The notes: a model not told the origin generated them from the letters alone. A stretch of DNA of 64,000 nt from Hyphococcus flavus (GCF_028748065.1 NZ_CP118166.1:2681501-2745500); one strand, 5' to 3'. Numbered from the stretch's first letter, positions 54,671-63,738 are shown. Numbers and translations: made by a program.

Positions 54671-55975
54671 ATGTTGCTCAGAGTTATCGCGCTGTGCGCT
54701 GCAATTGTTTTGACGTCAGGCACTGTCTCACAATCTGACGCGCAAGAACAGGAATCGCCTCAAGCCAAACTCATTCAGTTAGCGGAAGAAAACCGTTACC
54801 GGCTTGAGTATGATGGTGAAACTTTTTCCGGTTCAGCATGGAATAAATTGATTGCTGAAGGTGAGAAGGTCCAGTTCTTTCTGTTGGGGGAAGAGCACGG
54901 CATTGCGGAAAACCCAAAACTTGCCGGCGCTTTATTCAGCAAGTTGACAGATGCGGGATATTCAAAAGTTGCAATTGAAGTTTCGCCAATTGTTGCGCGC
55001 AATCTGGATGAGACGCTCCGTGATGAGGGGCTTGAGGGACTAAAGCGTCTTTATTCTCGTGTCGGGGGTGAGCCAGCCTTTTTTGGCATGAAGGAAGAGG
55101 CGGAATTCCTGCAGACGGTGAGATCCGCCGTAAAGGGAAAGGCTCCCGTTTTGTGGGGAGCTGACTATGAAGTAGGCAGCGACAGAGTCTTGCTTGACCT
55201 GCTGGAGGCGAAACGAAAACCCGAAGAAGCATCAGAAGTGCTGGCTAGTTTGCGCGCCGCATCAGATGAGAGCTGGGCGAAATATTATGAAACCCAGGGA
55301 CCCCAGTTTATTTTCAGTTTTTCCGGAGATCCTGCTCTTGTGCGCACCCTCAGAGATTCATGGCCTCGACGCGATGATGAAACAGACTGGATTCTCGATA
55401 CGCTTGAAGAAACACTTGAGATAAACAAGCATTGGGTGAATGGGGAAGGGTGGCGTTCGAACGAACGACGGGCCAATTTTTTGCGCGCCAACTTTTTACG
55501 CCACTGGGCGGCTGAAAAACGCAAGAATGGCTCGCCGAAAGTGTTTGCAAAATTCGGCGCCTCGCATCTGATGCGGGGGCTCAACGCCACGGAAACCTTC
55601 GACCTTGGCTCCTTGCTTCCGGAACTGGCGGAAATTGAGGGAGGGCACGCCTTCAGCATTATTGTTCTTCCAGGAGATGGATCTAATACAGCCGTTCTTG
55701 ACCCCAGAACATTTACCTATGTGTCCGCACCAGCGAAGGATGGCTATGCACGTGGTCTGGGTGCAGTCTCATCCGCAGCGTATGAAGATGCATTTACGCT
55801 GATCGATATGCGTCCATTGCGTTCGGAGCTTAGTTCCGGCGCGAATTGGGCGCCGAAAGAGCTGCGAAAGGTCGTCCACAGCTACGATATGATGCTGGTC
55901 ATGTCCGGATCCACACCCTCAAGCCCGTTCGCGCATGAACCGCCGGACCCGTCAGTTCTCCGGCCGGATCAATAA
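54671..55975 (+). CDS. Secreted EreA/ChaN-like protein of unknown function
   Basis: 434 aa. A signal peptide (MLLRVIALCAAIVLTSGTVSQSDAQ) is followed by a domain with FFLLGEEHGIAENPKLAGAL, the GExHG motif of the erythromycin-esterase/ChaN/TraB-like superfamily. Other motif-like stretches: KVAIEVSPIVARNLDE, VLWGADYEVGSDR and FAKFGASHLMRGLNA, the last giving a conserved-looking His. These suggest a metal-assisted hydrolase or heme-binding fold. True function unknown; macrolide resistance should not be assumed. GC slightly lower than neighbours. Confidence 0.7.
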   Translation: MLLRVIALCAAIVLTSGTVSQSDAQEQESPQAKLIQLAEENRYRLEYDGETFSGSAWNKLIAEGEKVQFFLLGEEHGIAENPKLAGALFSKLTDAGYSKVAIEVSPIVARNLDETLRDEGLEGLKRLYSRVGGEPAFFGMKEEAEFLQTVRSAVKGKAPVLWGADYEVGSDRVLLDLLEAKRKPEEASEVLASLRAASDESWAKYYETQGPQFIFSFSGDPALVRTLRDSWPRRDDETDWILDTLEETLEINKHWVNGEGWRSNERRANFLRANFLRHWAAEKRKNGSPKVFAKFGASHLMRGLNATETFDLGSLLPELAEIEGGHAFSIIVLPGDGSNTAVLDPRTFTYVSAPAKDGYARGLGAVSSAAYEDAFTLIDMRPLRSELSSGANWAPKELRKVVHSYDMMLVMSGSTPSSPFAHEPPDPSVLRPDQ

Positions 55976-56054
55976 ATCACTCTGAACAGTATTAAATGCG
56001 TGACCGCTAAGGCTTTTCTGAACTAGAAGGACGTTTTGCTCACTGGAGCCCGTC

Positions 56055-56654
56055 ATGGAACTCCCCGGCGCGCCGGCGACATACGCCCTGATCATCGCAA
56101 ACCTGATTGCGAGTGTTTATGCGTTGTCATTTGATCGCAAATTCGCTGACGACTTTGTGTTCAATGTGGGCGCTTTGATTCGGAAAAAACAGCACTATCG
56201 CATCTTTACGTCTTCATTCCTGCATGGTGATTATTTTCACCTGCTGTTCAACATGATGACGTTGTATTTTTTCGGTCCAGTAGTTGAGCAAATTCTGGGC
56301 ACGGACGGGTTCTTGATTGTCTATTTCGGCGCAATCATGACCAGCGGAATTGTCTCGTTCTACGCAAACAGAAAAAATCTGCTTTATTCATCGCTTGGCG
56401 CATCCGACGGGGTATCGGGCGTGATATTGTCTTTCTGCATGTTCTTTCCATTTGCGCCGATCTATTTCATGTTTGTGCCGGTTGGCATACCTGCAATCAT
56501 TTACGGCGTCCTGTTCATGGCGATTTCCGCCGGCATGATGGGCGGCGGCGGACGCATCGCACATGAAGGCCATCTTGGCGGCGCGTTAGCCGGCGTGGTT
56601 TTGACTATTCTTTTGCGGCCGGAAATTCTGGGTCAGATGTTCGGTCAAGGCTGA
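56055..56654 (+). CDS. Rhomboid-family intramembrane serine protease
   Basis: 199 aa, about six membrane segments. Oxyanion and scaffold residues His62 and Asn66 in FHLLFNMMTLYFFGPVVEQ; nucleophile Ser121 in GASDGVSGV (the GxSG motif, with two extra residues in the loop before it); catalytic His173 in HEGHLGGALAG. All the GlpG positions are present, so it is likely active. Substrate unknown. Confidence 0.9.
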   Translation: MELPGAPATYALIIANLIASVYALSFDRKFADDFVFNVGALIRKKQHYRIFTSSFLHGDYFHLLFNMMTLYFFGPVVEQILGTDGFLIVYFGAIMTSGIVSFYANRKNLLYSSLGASDGVSGVILSFCMFFPFAPIYFMFVPVGIPAIIYGVLFMAISAGMMGGGGRIAHEGHLGGALAGVVLTILLRPEILGQMFGQG

Positions 56655-56833
56655 TGCTCGCGTGACTGGGAACCTTCGTAATTGCCCGCTCGTACGCTCT
56701 GCGGCGGGCATGTTCCGCCGGATTGTCATGTTTGCTTGGAAAACATAATTTTTTCAGCAACTTGGCGCTCAGTCTTGCGTGGCGTTGGTGATCACATGCT
56801 ATACTTTCCGCGCGTGCGTATCAGGGGAGTTTC

Positions 56834-57232
56834 ATGAATCGCGTCTTGTTGCCGGATGGCGTTGCTCCGACAAACGACAAAACCGAATTAGGCGGTGAGG
56901 CTGATCTCGATCTGCCGGATACGGCTACTCCGGCATTCGCTTCTCCTCAAAAGGCAGACCCTGCTCCTCAGACGATGCCAATAGTTCAGCAGACGTTAAA
57001 GCGCGGCAAATTTGACCGTTTTGTTGAGGATGACGACGACGAAGATGATCGCAAGAAAGACGACGTCAATATCGTCAACGCGCCACATACTCCCGGACCG
57101 TTACTTTTACTGATTGCGATTGGTCTGGTTCTGGCTGCGCTGGCCGCGTTTGCCATGTCGAACAAGCAAGAGCCCTTGCCATTATGCGCCGATTTGCCGG
57201 AGTGGAACCAGTATAACTGCAGAGCCGGTTAG
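56834..57232 (+). CDS. Hypothetical single-pass membrane protein
   Basis: 132 aa behind a GGGGAG site. A disordered N-terminal part rich in Pro/Thr/Asp, an acidic run VEDDDDEDDRKKDD at about 64-77, a membrane segment LLLLIAIGLVLAALAAFAM (about 90-108) and a short tail with two cysteines (LPLCADLPEWNQYNCRAG). No family recognised. A TATACT hexamer at about 56801-56806 may be its -10. Convergent with a J-domain gene, stops two bases apart. Confidence 0.7.
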   Translation: MNRVLLPDGVAPTNDKTELGGEADLDLPDTATPAFASPQKADPAPQTMPIVQQTLKRGKFDRFVEDDDDEDDRKKDDVNIVNAPHTPGPLLLLIAIGLVLAALAAFAMSNKQEPLPLCADLPEWNQYNCRAG

Positions 57233-57234
57233 CG

Positions 57235-57774
57235 TTAAACAACCCGCTCGGTAGTTGAGCCGCGTTCACGCATGATTTTCTGGTAAGCGTAATTAACCTT
57301 CTGCGTCGCCAGGATTGCCGCTTTGGTGATGTCTTCATCAAGACCAAGCGCCGCGAGCGTGTCCGGGTGCACGGCTTTGATCCTTGCTTTATAAGCGGCG
57401 CGGATTTCTTCCGGGCTGGCGCCCGGCGCAATGCGCAACAAGGCGTAAGGGTCAAAGGATTTCTTGGAAATCGCTTCCTTGATCGACTCCTGATTGAATT
57501 CTTCTTCCAGGGCTTCGTTGTCAGCTTCGTCTTCCAGCTTTGAGGTTCTTTCCGTCAGCGCTTCGATTTGCGATTTAGCAATCAGGATCGTTTCCCCGGA
57601 CTGGCGGCGAATGGGGATGAACGTCCGGTCATCATTCAGGATATCCTGCGGACGCTCGCCGTTGCTGGCGAAAATAGTGACAGGCGCGCCGTCATCCGAT
57701 CCCTTGAGCCGCATGAATACCTCGATTTCATTGCGGTGGCGGAATGTGCGGTTCTTGCTGTCAAAAGCGCTCAT
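57235..57774 (-). CDS. J-domain protein
   Basis: 179 aa. The N-terminal 85 residues (EIEVFMRLKGSDDGAPVTIF, NDDRTFIPIRRQSGETILIAKSQI) form a small beta-rich domain, followed by an acidic linker and a C-terminal J domain: FDPYALLRIAPGASPEEIRAAYKARIKAVHPDTL, with HPD. Probably an Hsp70 co-chaperone with a specific client. Different from the J-domain protein by bolA. Confidence 0.85.
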   Translation of the reverse strand: MSAFDSKNRTFRHRNEIEVFMRLKGSDDGAPVTIFASNGERPQDILNDDRTFIPIRRQSGETILIAKSQIEALTERTSKLEDEADNEALEEEFNQESIKEAISKKSFDPYALLRIAPGASPEEIRAAYKARIKAVHPDTLAALGLDEDITKAAILATQKVNYAYQKIMRERGSTTERVV

Positions 57775-57837
57775 CTGATGCCTCGTTGCGCCGCGTTCCC
57801 TGCGGTTCGAAACAAGACTTGCAACGGCCTTGCCAGA

Positions 57838-58047
57838 TTAACCTTTGTTCTTCGGCTCAGCGTCCATCCATTGCATCAAATACTTTGCCGGCAGCGCCCA
57901 GGCGACGCCTGCTACAAGGAAATACGCGGCTTTTAGCAGTTGGAAGTCCGGAACGCGCTCGCCGAGTGCTGCAGCCGCGAAAAAGTAAAGGATAAGGCAC
58001 GGCAGAAACAAAAAGAACCCTAGTAATTTCTTAATTCGCGGGGACAT
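57838..58047 (-). CDS. DUF2842 small membrane protein
   Basis: 69 aa, two transmembrane segments separated by a short loop. The start MSPRIKKLLGFFLFLPCLILYF and end YFLVAGVAWALPAKYLMQWM match the alphaproteobacterial DUF2842 pattern as I recall it. Function unknown. Divergent from ctaA. Confidence 0.8.
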   Translation of the reverse strand: MSPRIKKLLGFFLFLPCLILYFFAAAALGERVPDFQLLKAAYFLVAGVAWALPAKYLMQWMDAEPKNKG

Positions 58048-58124
58048 GGATCATTCCGGACTATGGTTAAGGCGCGACGCGCGGTCGCGCGCGCGAGGCG
58101 GATAATTGTCCTAAAGGACGCGCT

Positions 58125-59174
58125 ATGACCATTAACACCACGGCAAGTACAGCGCAAAACGCGGGTTCTTCAACGCCACCCACGGGCCGGCCAATCGCAA
58201 TCTGGCTGTTGATCATGTGCGGTCTGGTCGCCGCCATGGTGATCGTCGGCGGCGCGACGCGGCTGACGGATTCAGGGTTGTCAATTACCGAATGGCGCCC
58301 CGTCACCGGCGCTATACCGCCGTTGAATGAAGAGCAGTGGCTTGAGGAGTTTGAAAAGTACAAAACCATCCCGGAATATGAGCAGGTCAATTACGGAATG
58401 AGCCTCGCCGAATTCAAAACGATCTATTGGTGGGAGTGGGGGCATAGACTGCTTGGCCGGGTAATTGGCGCCGCATTCTTTTTTCCGATGGTTTTCTTTA
58501 TCGCGACGGGCCGGGCGCGGGGGCGTCTGGCGCTCAAACTAATCGGTTTGTTTGTTCTTGGCGGGCTGCAAGGTGCGCTTGGCTGGTGGATGGTGACCTC
58601 AGGCCTTGCTGACCGGATTGATGTCAGCCAGTACCGGCTTGCGGCGCATCTGTCCCTTGCTGTCATTCTCTTCGGACTGATGTTTTGGCTGGCGCTTGAT
58701 CTCTGGCCGTCGAAAAAAGTTGAAACATCAAGGGGATTACGTCTAGGCGCGTTACTTCTGGCCGGAGGCGTCTTTGGCCAAATGCTGCTGGGCGCCTTTG
58801 TGGCGGGGCTGCGCGCCGGGCGCACTTTCAACACCTGGCCGTTGATGAACGGCAAGTTTTTTCCCGATGGTTATTTCGAGGGTGCGCCTGGCTTAAACGA
58901 TCTGTTCGAAACGATTGCCGCCGTGCAGTTTAATCATCGCATCGGCGCATATCTCCTGGCGCTCGGGGCGGCATGGTTCTTTTTTTCGGCGCGCAAGACC
59001 GCGTTGAAATCTCGGGCGCGTTTGGTGCTCGCCGCGATCGGCCTGCAAATTGTTTTGGGGATCTGGACGATCCTGGCGGCGACGCCAATCTCGCTTGGAT
59101 TGCTCCATCAGGCCGGTGCACTCGGCGTGTTTGCCGCCGCGCTCTATGCTGCTCATAATATTGAAGCTTCCTGA
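58125..59174 (+). CDS. ctaA: Heme A synthase
   Basis: Inner-membrane enzyme, 349 aa, oxidising heme O to heme A for cytochrome oxidase; about eight membrane segments. Marks of the alphaproteobacterial/mitochondrial COX15 type: GGATRLTDSGLSITEWRPVTGAIPPL, YWWEWGHRLLGR with a heme histidine, YRLAAHLSLAV, QFNHRIGAYLL and LLHQAGAL with the later histidines. No Cys pair is seen, as expected for this type. Confidence 0.94.
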   Translation: MTINTTASTAQNAGSSTPPTGRPIAIWLLIMCGLVAAMVIVGGATRLTDSGLSITEWRPVTGAIPPLNEEQWLEEFEKYKTIPEYEQVNYGMSLAEFKTIYWWEWGHRLLGRVIGAAFFFPMVFFIATGRARGRLALKLIGLFVLGGLQGALGWWMVTSGLADRIDVSQYRLAAHLSLAVILFGLMFWLALDLWPSKKVETSRGLRLGALLLAGGVFGQMLLGAFVAGLRAGRTFNTWPLMNGKFFPDGYFEGAPGLNDLFETIAAVQFNHRIGAYLLALGAAWFFFSARKTALKSRARLVLAAIGLQIVLGIWTILAATPISLGLLHQAGALGVFAAALYAAHNIEAS

Positions 59175-59200
59175 TTAACGAAGATGGTTGAAGAGAGACG

Positions 59201-59250
59201 TTGACAAGCTTCTCATATTATGCAATTAATTGCGCAATTAATTGTATAAT
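59201..59250 (+). promoter_or_regulatory. Palindromic operator/promoter before the MarR gene
   Basis: GCAATTAATTGC is followed directly by GCAATTAATTGT and ATAATT (59222-59251): two adjacent palindromes of the same sequence. TTGACA at 59201-59206 and TATAAT at 59245-59250 lie on either side but too far apart to be one promoter. MarR proteins bind AT-rich palindromes of this kind, so autorepression is likely. Confidence 0.6.
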
Positions 59251-59263
59251 TAAGCGGCGCACT

Positions 59264-59800
59264 ATGAAAACCTATGTTGATCAGCACGACCTATCGTCAT
59301 CTTTCCTCGGATTCAGGGTTTCCCGGCTGCTGGATATCATTATTGAGCAGGGTGATGACTATCTGGCTCAAGCGGGAATTGTATTTCCTGCGCGGATAAA
59401 CTCGACAATTTTGCTAATTGACGAATATTCAGAAGTCTCAACCAACGACATTGCGGGCAAACTTGGTCATCCCCATCAGCTCGTCGCGCAACGTGTTGAG
59501 TTGTTGCTTTCTCTTAAGCTGGTTACCCGGGTGCCCGATCCGTATGACAATCGCCGCAAAGTTTTGAAACTGACTTCTAAGGGTAAAGCACAAGTAAAAT
59601 TGTTGCGACGATGTTTGACAGACGCGAGTAGCGCATTTGACCGACTTTTCCAGGAGTTGGGAGTGGACCTCAACCAAACATTAGACAATGCATACGCGGC
59701 GTTTTTAAATCAATCACTGTTCGAGCGCGTACACAACCTTCATACAAACCAAAAGAAAGTTGCAGCAGCTAGAGTAGGGGCGGGTAGTGATGCGCGTTAA
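59264..59800 (+). CDS. MarR-family transcriptional regulator
   Basis: 178 aa from the ATG at 59264; the longer frame would translate the operator palindromes. Winged-helix region: TNDIAGKLGHPHQLVAQRVELLLSLKLVTRVPDPYDNRRKVLKLTSKGKAQV, with the wing DPYDNRRK. The N-terminal dimerisation helices are typical. Lower GC than neighbours. Overlaps the S41 protease gene by about 11 bases, so that gene is a probable regulatory target. Confidence 0.87.
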   Translation: MKTYVDQHDLSSSFLGFRVSRLLDIIIEQGDDYLAQAGIVFPARINSTILLIDEYSEVSTNDIAGKLGHPHQLVAQRVELLLSLKLVTRVPDPYDNRRKVLKLTSKGKAQVKLLRRCLTDASSAFDRLFQELGVDLNQTLDNAYAAFLNQSLFERVHNLHTNQKKVAAARVGAGSDAR

Positions 59801-61130
59801 AAATATTCTATCATGGGTGTTCCTTGTTCTTCTTTGCGCATCTTGTGTGTCATATACAACAGTGGCGGATAGCGACCCCAGTTATACACATAAGCAGATT
59901 AGTGAGGATTTTACTGCTTTCATGTCGTTTGTGCGCGAGACCCACCCGGATATTCAATATTCAGCAACCATTGAAGAGCTAACAAAGGCCGAGGAAACGG
60001 TTCTTGCAAGTCTGAAACAATCGATGACTGTGCGTGATGCATGGATGGCGATGGCTCTGATCAACCCTTATTTTAAAGATGCGCATGTGGGAGTGCGCCG
60101 CCCGGTAGCTGCGCTGGAAACGTATCAATCAGATGGCGGCCTCTTATACCCAGGCTCTGTTGTGGTCGGCGATGGCGGATCACTGTTGGTTGGGCCGGTT
60201 AATCCGAATACAGGCCTTTCTACTGGTGACAGGATTGTATCTATTAATGGTGTCCGTGCGGAAGACATTCTTGCGACAATAAAGCCCCGCATGCGCGGCG
60301 AGACGGAAAAACTCAGACAGCTATTGGTCGAACGTTACTTTCCGGAATACTTCTGGATCGCATACGGAGGGTTTGACGCGTATACCGTTCGTGTTGAGCG
60401 CAATGGCAGAGCCAGAACCGTAAAATTGAAAGATTCACAACAGGGGAAAACTATTGGCGAGGAAGATCTCTGGTCTTATTCAGTGATGCGCGGCAATGTC
60501 GGGTATTTGAATGTTACTACATTCGGCATTGAGCATCGCGACGCGTTCGAAGAATTTTTGTCTTCTGCGTTTTCGCAAATAAAGGCCGATAGTGTTGGCA
60601 AACTGATCATTGACCTGCGTGAGAATGGCGGTGGCGCAAGAGATTTGAGCGATCTGCTAATGGGCTACCTGACGGCGGAGCCTTATTCAGCGATTTCTAG
60701 CGTCAAAGCCAGAGTGACTGAGCAGAATATTGGACTCATTCCAGGCGCTACTTTAGGGTCTGTTGTTACCATGCCGTTCCAGCAGCTCGTGACGCCGGCG
60801 GACAACCCGCTTAGATTTGACGGAGAAATTTACGTGATCATCGGCGCACAGACATATTCGCAAGCAATCGTATTCGCTGCGACCCTGCAAGATTATTCTA
60901 TCGCTACCATTGCCGGCGAAGAAACCGAAGGACCTGCAAATCAAACGGGCCAGGTTCAGCTATTCACGATGCCGAACACGGGAATTGAAGGGCTTTCACC
61001 AATATATATTTTTACCCGTGCGAGCGGCGATACTTCACGCTCAGGAGTTATCCCCGACGTCCACATCAGAAATGAGCCGCTCGATCCGATGGGGAGCGTC
61101 GATGCACTAATAGAGGTGATCATCCGTTAA
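59790..61130 (+). CDS. S41-family protease, lipoprotein
   Basis: About 446 aa; GTG 59787 or ATG 59790, both after AGGGGCGGG. Lipoprotein signal MRVKNILSWVFLVLLCASC. A central PDZ-like region (GSLLVGPVNPNTGLSTGDRIVSINGVRAEDI) precedes the tail-specific-protease domain: GNVGYLNVTTFG, KLIIDLRENGGGARDLSDLLMGYL, and TYSQAIVFAATLQD with the likely nucleophile serine, then AGEETEGPANQTG. Resembles C-terminal processing peptidases (S41). Translationally coupled to the MarR gene; substrate unknown. Confidence 0.85.
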   Translation: MRVKNILSWVFLVLLCASCVSYTTVADSDPSYTHKQISEDFTAFMSFVRETHPDIQYSATIEELTKAEETVLASLKQSMTVRDAWMAMALINPYFKDAHVGVRRPVAALETYQSDGGLLYPGSVVVGDGGSLLVGPVNPNTGLSTGDRIVSINGVRAEDILATIKPRMRGETEKLRQLLVERYFPEYFWIAYGGFDAYTVRVERNGRARTVKLKDSQQGKTIGEEDLWSYSVMRGNVGYLNVTTFGIEHRDAFEEFLSSAFSQIKADSVGKLIIDLRENGGGARDLSDLLMGYLTAEPYSAISSVKARVTEQNIGLIPGATLGSVVTMPFQQLVTPADNPLRFDGEIYVIIGAQTYSQAIVFAATLQDYSIATIAGEETEGPANQTGQVQLFTMPNTGIEGLSPIYIFTRASGDTSRSGVIPDVHIRNEPLDPMGSVDALIEVIIR

Positions 61131-61144
61131 TCATTACCTCGGTG

Positions 61145-62311
61145 TCATTCACCCTCGTTGTTGATATCCGGAAGGGTGATGTTCAACTCGTTGTCTTTGA
61201 TCATGGCCATGCCGCGGGCTGTTACGGGGCCGCCTACAGGAAGAGACAGTGAATTGAGAACCGTGCTGACTGGAGCAATCCTGACGACCGGCCCTTCGTC
61301 ACCGGCGGCGCCAAACCCTAAAATGCCATCGCGGTAAAGCGCCCCAAGATTGGCGCTAGCGGAGCCCATCAGAACGGCTGGTTCCGCATCGGGCATTTGA
61401 TCTGTGCCTGAGAAATTAATAGCGCCAAGCGCCTCGCCATCATCGCGGTTGAATACATGCACCGCACCAGTCCTTTGGTCTAGAAGCAAAACCTGTTCAC
61501 TCACAGCGCCGTCATCGCCGCTCTGACTTTGTATTACGGCAACATCGGCCGGCGTTGCATCGTCAACAATAGCAAGCGGATTGAGAAAGGCGGCTTCATT
61601 GTCGAGGCGATAGATCTCGCCATTATCGGCGGCGAGCGTCAGGGCGCCTTTGATATCCACCGCGCAGGAGACGAGATTATCGGGCGTTTCCAGCGTTACG
61701 TCTTCTGCTATGGATACGCCGTCTGCGTTTGCTGCAAGGCTGAAATAACGCACACTCGTTTCCTGTACCGCAAAGATCATGGGTGAACTGCTGTTCGGCG
61801 CGCGCCCGGCGCAAATATCACGGACTTCGCCAGTGAGTTCCGGCGCGCCATCCAGAGGCAGAAACGTGCGCGAGCTGTTATCGATACCATAGAGCCGAAC
61901 GGCGTTAGCAGCCGCGTCATGTGTAGCCAGAAAGCCCGCCGCGCTGGCGCCAAATCCGAAATAGCTGACAGCCACGCCTTGTGCGTTCACGCCATCAACG
62001 CGGCCGACCTCGGTTCCGTCTTCCATGTTGTATGAGACAATGCCGTCAGCATTCGCAACAATCAGCAGGCTGTTGTAGGATTGCGAGGGATGCTCCCAGA
62101 ACGCGATGCCTGTCGCCGGACCCGACAGGCCGGGCAGTTCGTCGCTGAAGAACGCATCAACCGGGCCTTGTGGCGCTTCCTCGGTGACCGTTGGCGCATC
62201 GACAGGGGCGTCAGGGCCAGCGTCCGCCGATGGTTCTGAGGATTTCTTTTCGCAAGCGGCCAGGAGAGAGGCGCCGGCAAGCACGCTGGCGGCGAGTAGG
62301 TAGGAACGCAT
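61145..62311 (-). CDS. Putative lipoprotein with beta-propeller-like repeats
   Basis: 388 aa. Lipoprotein signal MRSYLLAASVLAGASLLAAC, then a Pro/Ala/Asp linker to about residue 50. The remainder reads as repeated four-strand blades (NSLLIVANADGIVSYNMEDG, GFLATHDAAANAVRLYGID, GALTLAADNGEIYRLDNE, EQVLLLDQRTGAVHVFNRDDG), suggesting a propeller fold; it recalls phytase-like or surface propellers but I do not see calcium-binding signature residues well enough to name it. Overlaps nothing; two bases separate it from the next minus-strand gene, so they form an operon. Confidence 0.7.
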   Translation of the reverse strand: MRSYLLAASVLAGASLLAACEKKSSEPSADAGPDAPVDAPTVTEEAPQGPVDAFFSDELPGLSGPATGIAFWEHPSQSYNSLLIVANADGIVSYNMEDGTEVGRVDGVNAQGVAVSYFGFGASAAGFLATHDAAANAVRLYGIDNSSRTFLPLDGAPELTGEVRDICAGRAPNSSSPMIFAVQETSVRYFSLAANADGVSIAEDVTLETPDNLVSCAVDIKGALTLAADNGEIYRLDNEAAFLNPLAIVDDATPADVAVIQSQSGDDGAVSEQVLLLDQRTGAVHVFNRDDGEALGAINFSGTDQMPDAEPAVLMGSASANLGALYRDGILGFGAAGDEGPVVRIAPVSTVLNSLSLPVGGPVTARGMAMIKDNELNITLPDINNEGE

Positions 62312-62313
62312 GA

Positions 62314-62940
62314 TTACTCCGTATCCGGTTTAGTTTCTTCTGAGGCTGTATCGCGCCGCCAGCGATATACACGGTTGGGGCGCCACTCGCCATCGGCGAT
62401 TGTATAACTTTCTGTGACATGGGTGTTGGCGTCAGGGTTATAGGCGATGTGGCCTTGCATGGCGGGCGCACTGGTTGCGCCATCGGGCGGGTAAAAGGTT
62501 TGAACGGTTTTCATTTTATCGTCTTCCCGCCAGATGACGCCAAGACCGATTGCGCCGCCAAACCCGAATTGTTCGAGAACGGCTTTGCCTTCTCCCGCAT
62601 GCCAATACTGGCGAAAGCGCCAGAAATCGCCGGTCTCTTCCCCGTCTGTCATGGCGAATAGACGGCCAGTCATGGAGTTGGCGTATCCTTTTTCCCAAAC
62701 GATAACGTAGGACTCCATGGGTTCGTTCTCGCTCATATAGTCCGCGTTCGATGTTACCCACCGTCCGCCATCCCGCGTCAGGAAGTCGATGTCATCGAGA
62801 TACCATTGGGGCGCCGGGATCGAGGCAGCGGGTGGGGCCTCGCGCTGCAGGGTGAGGGTGGCTGAAGCATTCGGACTGTCACCCGTCGCATAAGCGAAGG
62901 ATGAAGAGAATAACGTAATCAGCATAGAAAATAGGCGCAT
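62314..62940 (-). CDS. Hypothetical secreted protein
   Basis: 208 aa, signal peptide MRLFSMLITLFSSSFAYA. Mature part is rich in aromatic residues and looks like a beta-barrel (FWRFRQYWHAGEGKAVLEQFGFGGAIGLGVIW). No family recognised. First gene of a two-gene unit with the propeller lipoprotein. Confidence 0.7.
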   Translation of the reverse strand: MRLFSMLITLFSSSFAYATGDSPNASATLTLQREAPPAASIPAPQWYLDDIDFLTRDGGRWVTSNADYMSENEPMESYVIVWEKGYANSMTGRLFAMTDGEETGDFWRFRQYWHAGEGKAVLEQFGFGGAIGLGVIWREDDKMKTVQTFYPPDGATSAPAMQGHIAYNPDANTHVTESYTIADGEWRPNRVYRWRRDTASEETKPDTE

Positions 62941-63177
62941 AGTGATGATCCTTCCGTCCCGAAATTAAGTTTGCGCCCGTTTCCGAACTTCGAGCGATAT
63001 TCCGGCGTGGTCAAGGCGGCGTTGGAAGACCAGCCTAATCCGCATCCTTTTTGGGTTGTTGCAAACTTAATTATTACAATCATTGGTTGTAAGTCTTTGC
63101 CAATTCGGTTATAGCATCGCGCCATTCGCGTAGGCGCTCATCCGCGCCGTGACCAATTCAGTCAGCTTGGGGGACAT

Positions 63178-63564
63178 ATGCTGTTTCGGGAGAAGCCGCG
63201 GACTGACCGGCGTTGGGAACCGGTTGTCCCGGATTATGCGCACAGGGCGCGAAAGGATAATGCGGCGAACAAAGCGACCTCAACCATGTTCAATGCTTTG
63301 GCCATAGGATTTATCAGCGCCGCTGTTTTCGTGCCGAGCGGCAGAACTGCCGCGAACTATACCGGCAGCGCAGAATCCGTTGGCGGTGTAGATTCGCCGC
63401 TGACCACGTTGCGTCTCATCATACAGGGCGAAACGCAGGAATTGATGGGCGTGCCCTTCGGGCTCTCCGTCCTCGAACCTGTGGCGCCAATAATACCCTA
63501 TCTCTTCATCTTTATTGGCTTCCTGCTCCACCTCATGGCGAGAGCGGCAGCCAATCGCGCTTAA
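63178..63564 (+). CDS. Hypothetical small membrane protein
   Basis: 128 aa, ATG behind TTGGGGGAC. A charged N-terminus (MLFREKPRTDRRWEPVVPDY) is followed by a first membrane segment (about 38-55), a polar middle, and a second hydrophobic segment near the end (PVAPIIPYLFIFIGFLLHLMARAA). No family recognised. The next small gene starts 12 bases later with its own AAGGAGGA site, so the two form an operon. Confidence 0.65.
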   Translation: MLFREKPRTDRRWEPVVPDYAHRARKDNAANKATSTMFNALAIGFISAAVFVPSGRTAANYTGSAESVGGVDSPLTTLRLIIQGETQELMGVPFGLSVLEPVAPIIPYLFIFIGFLLHLMARAAANRA

Positions 63565-63576
63565 GGAGGATTGCAG

Positions 63577-63738
63577 ATGACCAACGATATAACGGTGCTT
63601 ATCGCAGCGCCGCTGATTGTGCTGGTGATGTCGTTTTTATTGTTGAGACTAACCCGTCAGCGCGGGGAGGGAGATCGTGGCGCAAGCCATCCGGCTAAGC
63701 AGTACCGGGAGTGGAATTTCCGGGAGCCAGGACAGTAA
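63577..63738 (+). CDS. Very small membrane protein
   Basis: 53 aa. A strong AAGGAGGA site (63563-63570) precedes the ATG. N-terminal transmembrane segment (TVLIAAPLIVLVMSFLLLRL), then a basic and polar tail (TRQRGEGDRG, ending WNFREPGQ). Co-directional with the preceding membrane protein and probably co-translated. Function unknown. Confidence 0.6.
   Translation: MTNDITVLIAAPLIVLVMSFLLLRLTRQRGEGDRGASHPAKQYREWNFREPGQ

Noticed and set aside
54671-55975. Erythromycin esterase resistance gene
   Set aside because: Only the short GEEHG-type motif agrees; length, export signal and context give no support for macrolide resistance.
62919-63125. Minus-strand frame of 68 codons in the intergenic region
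   Set aside because: Overlaps the start of the secreted-protein gene, no ribosome site and no hydrophobic or domain pattern; a chance frame.
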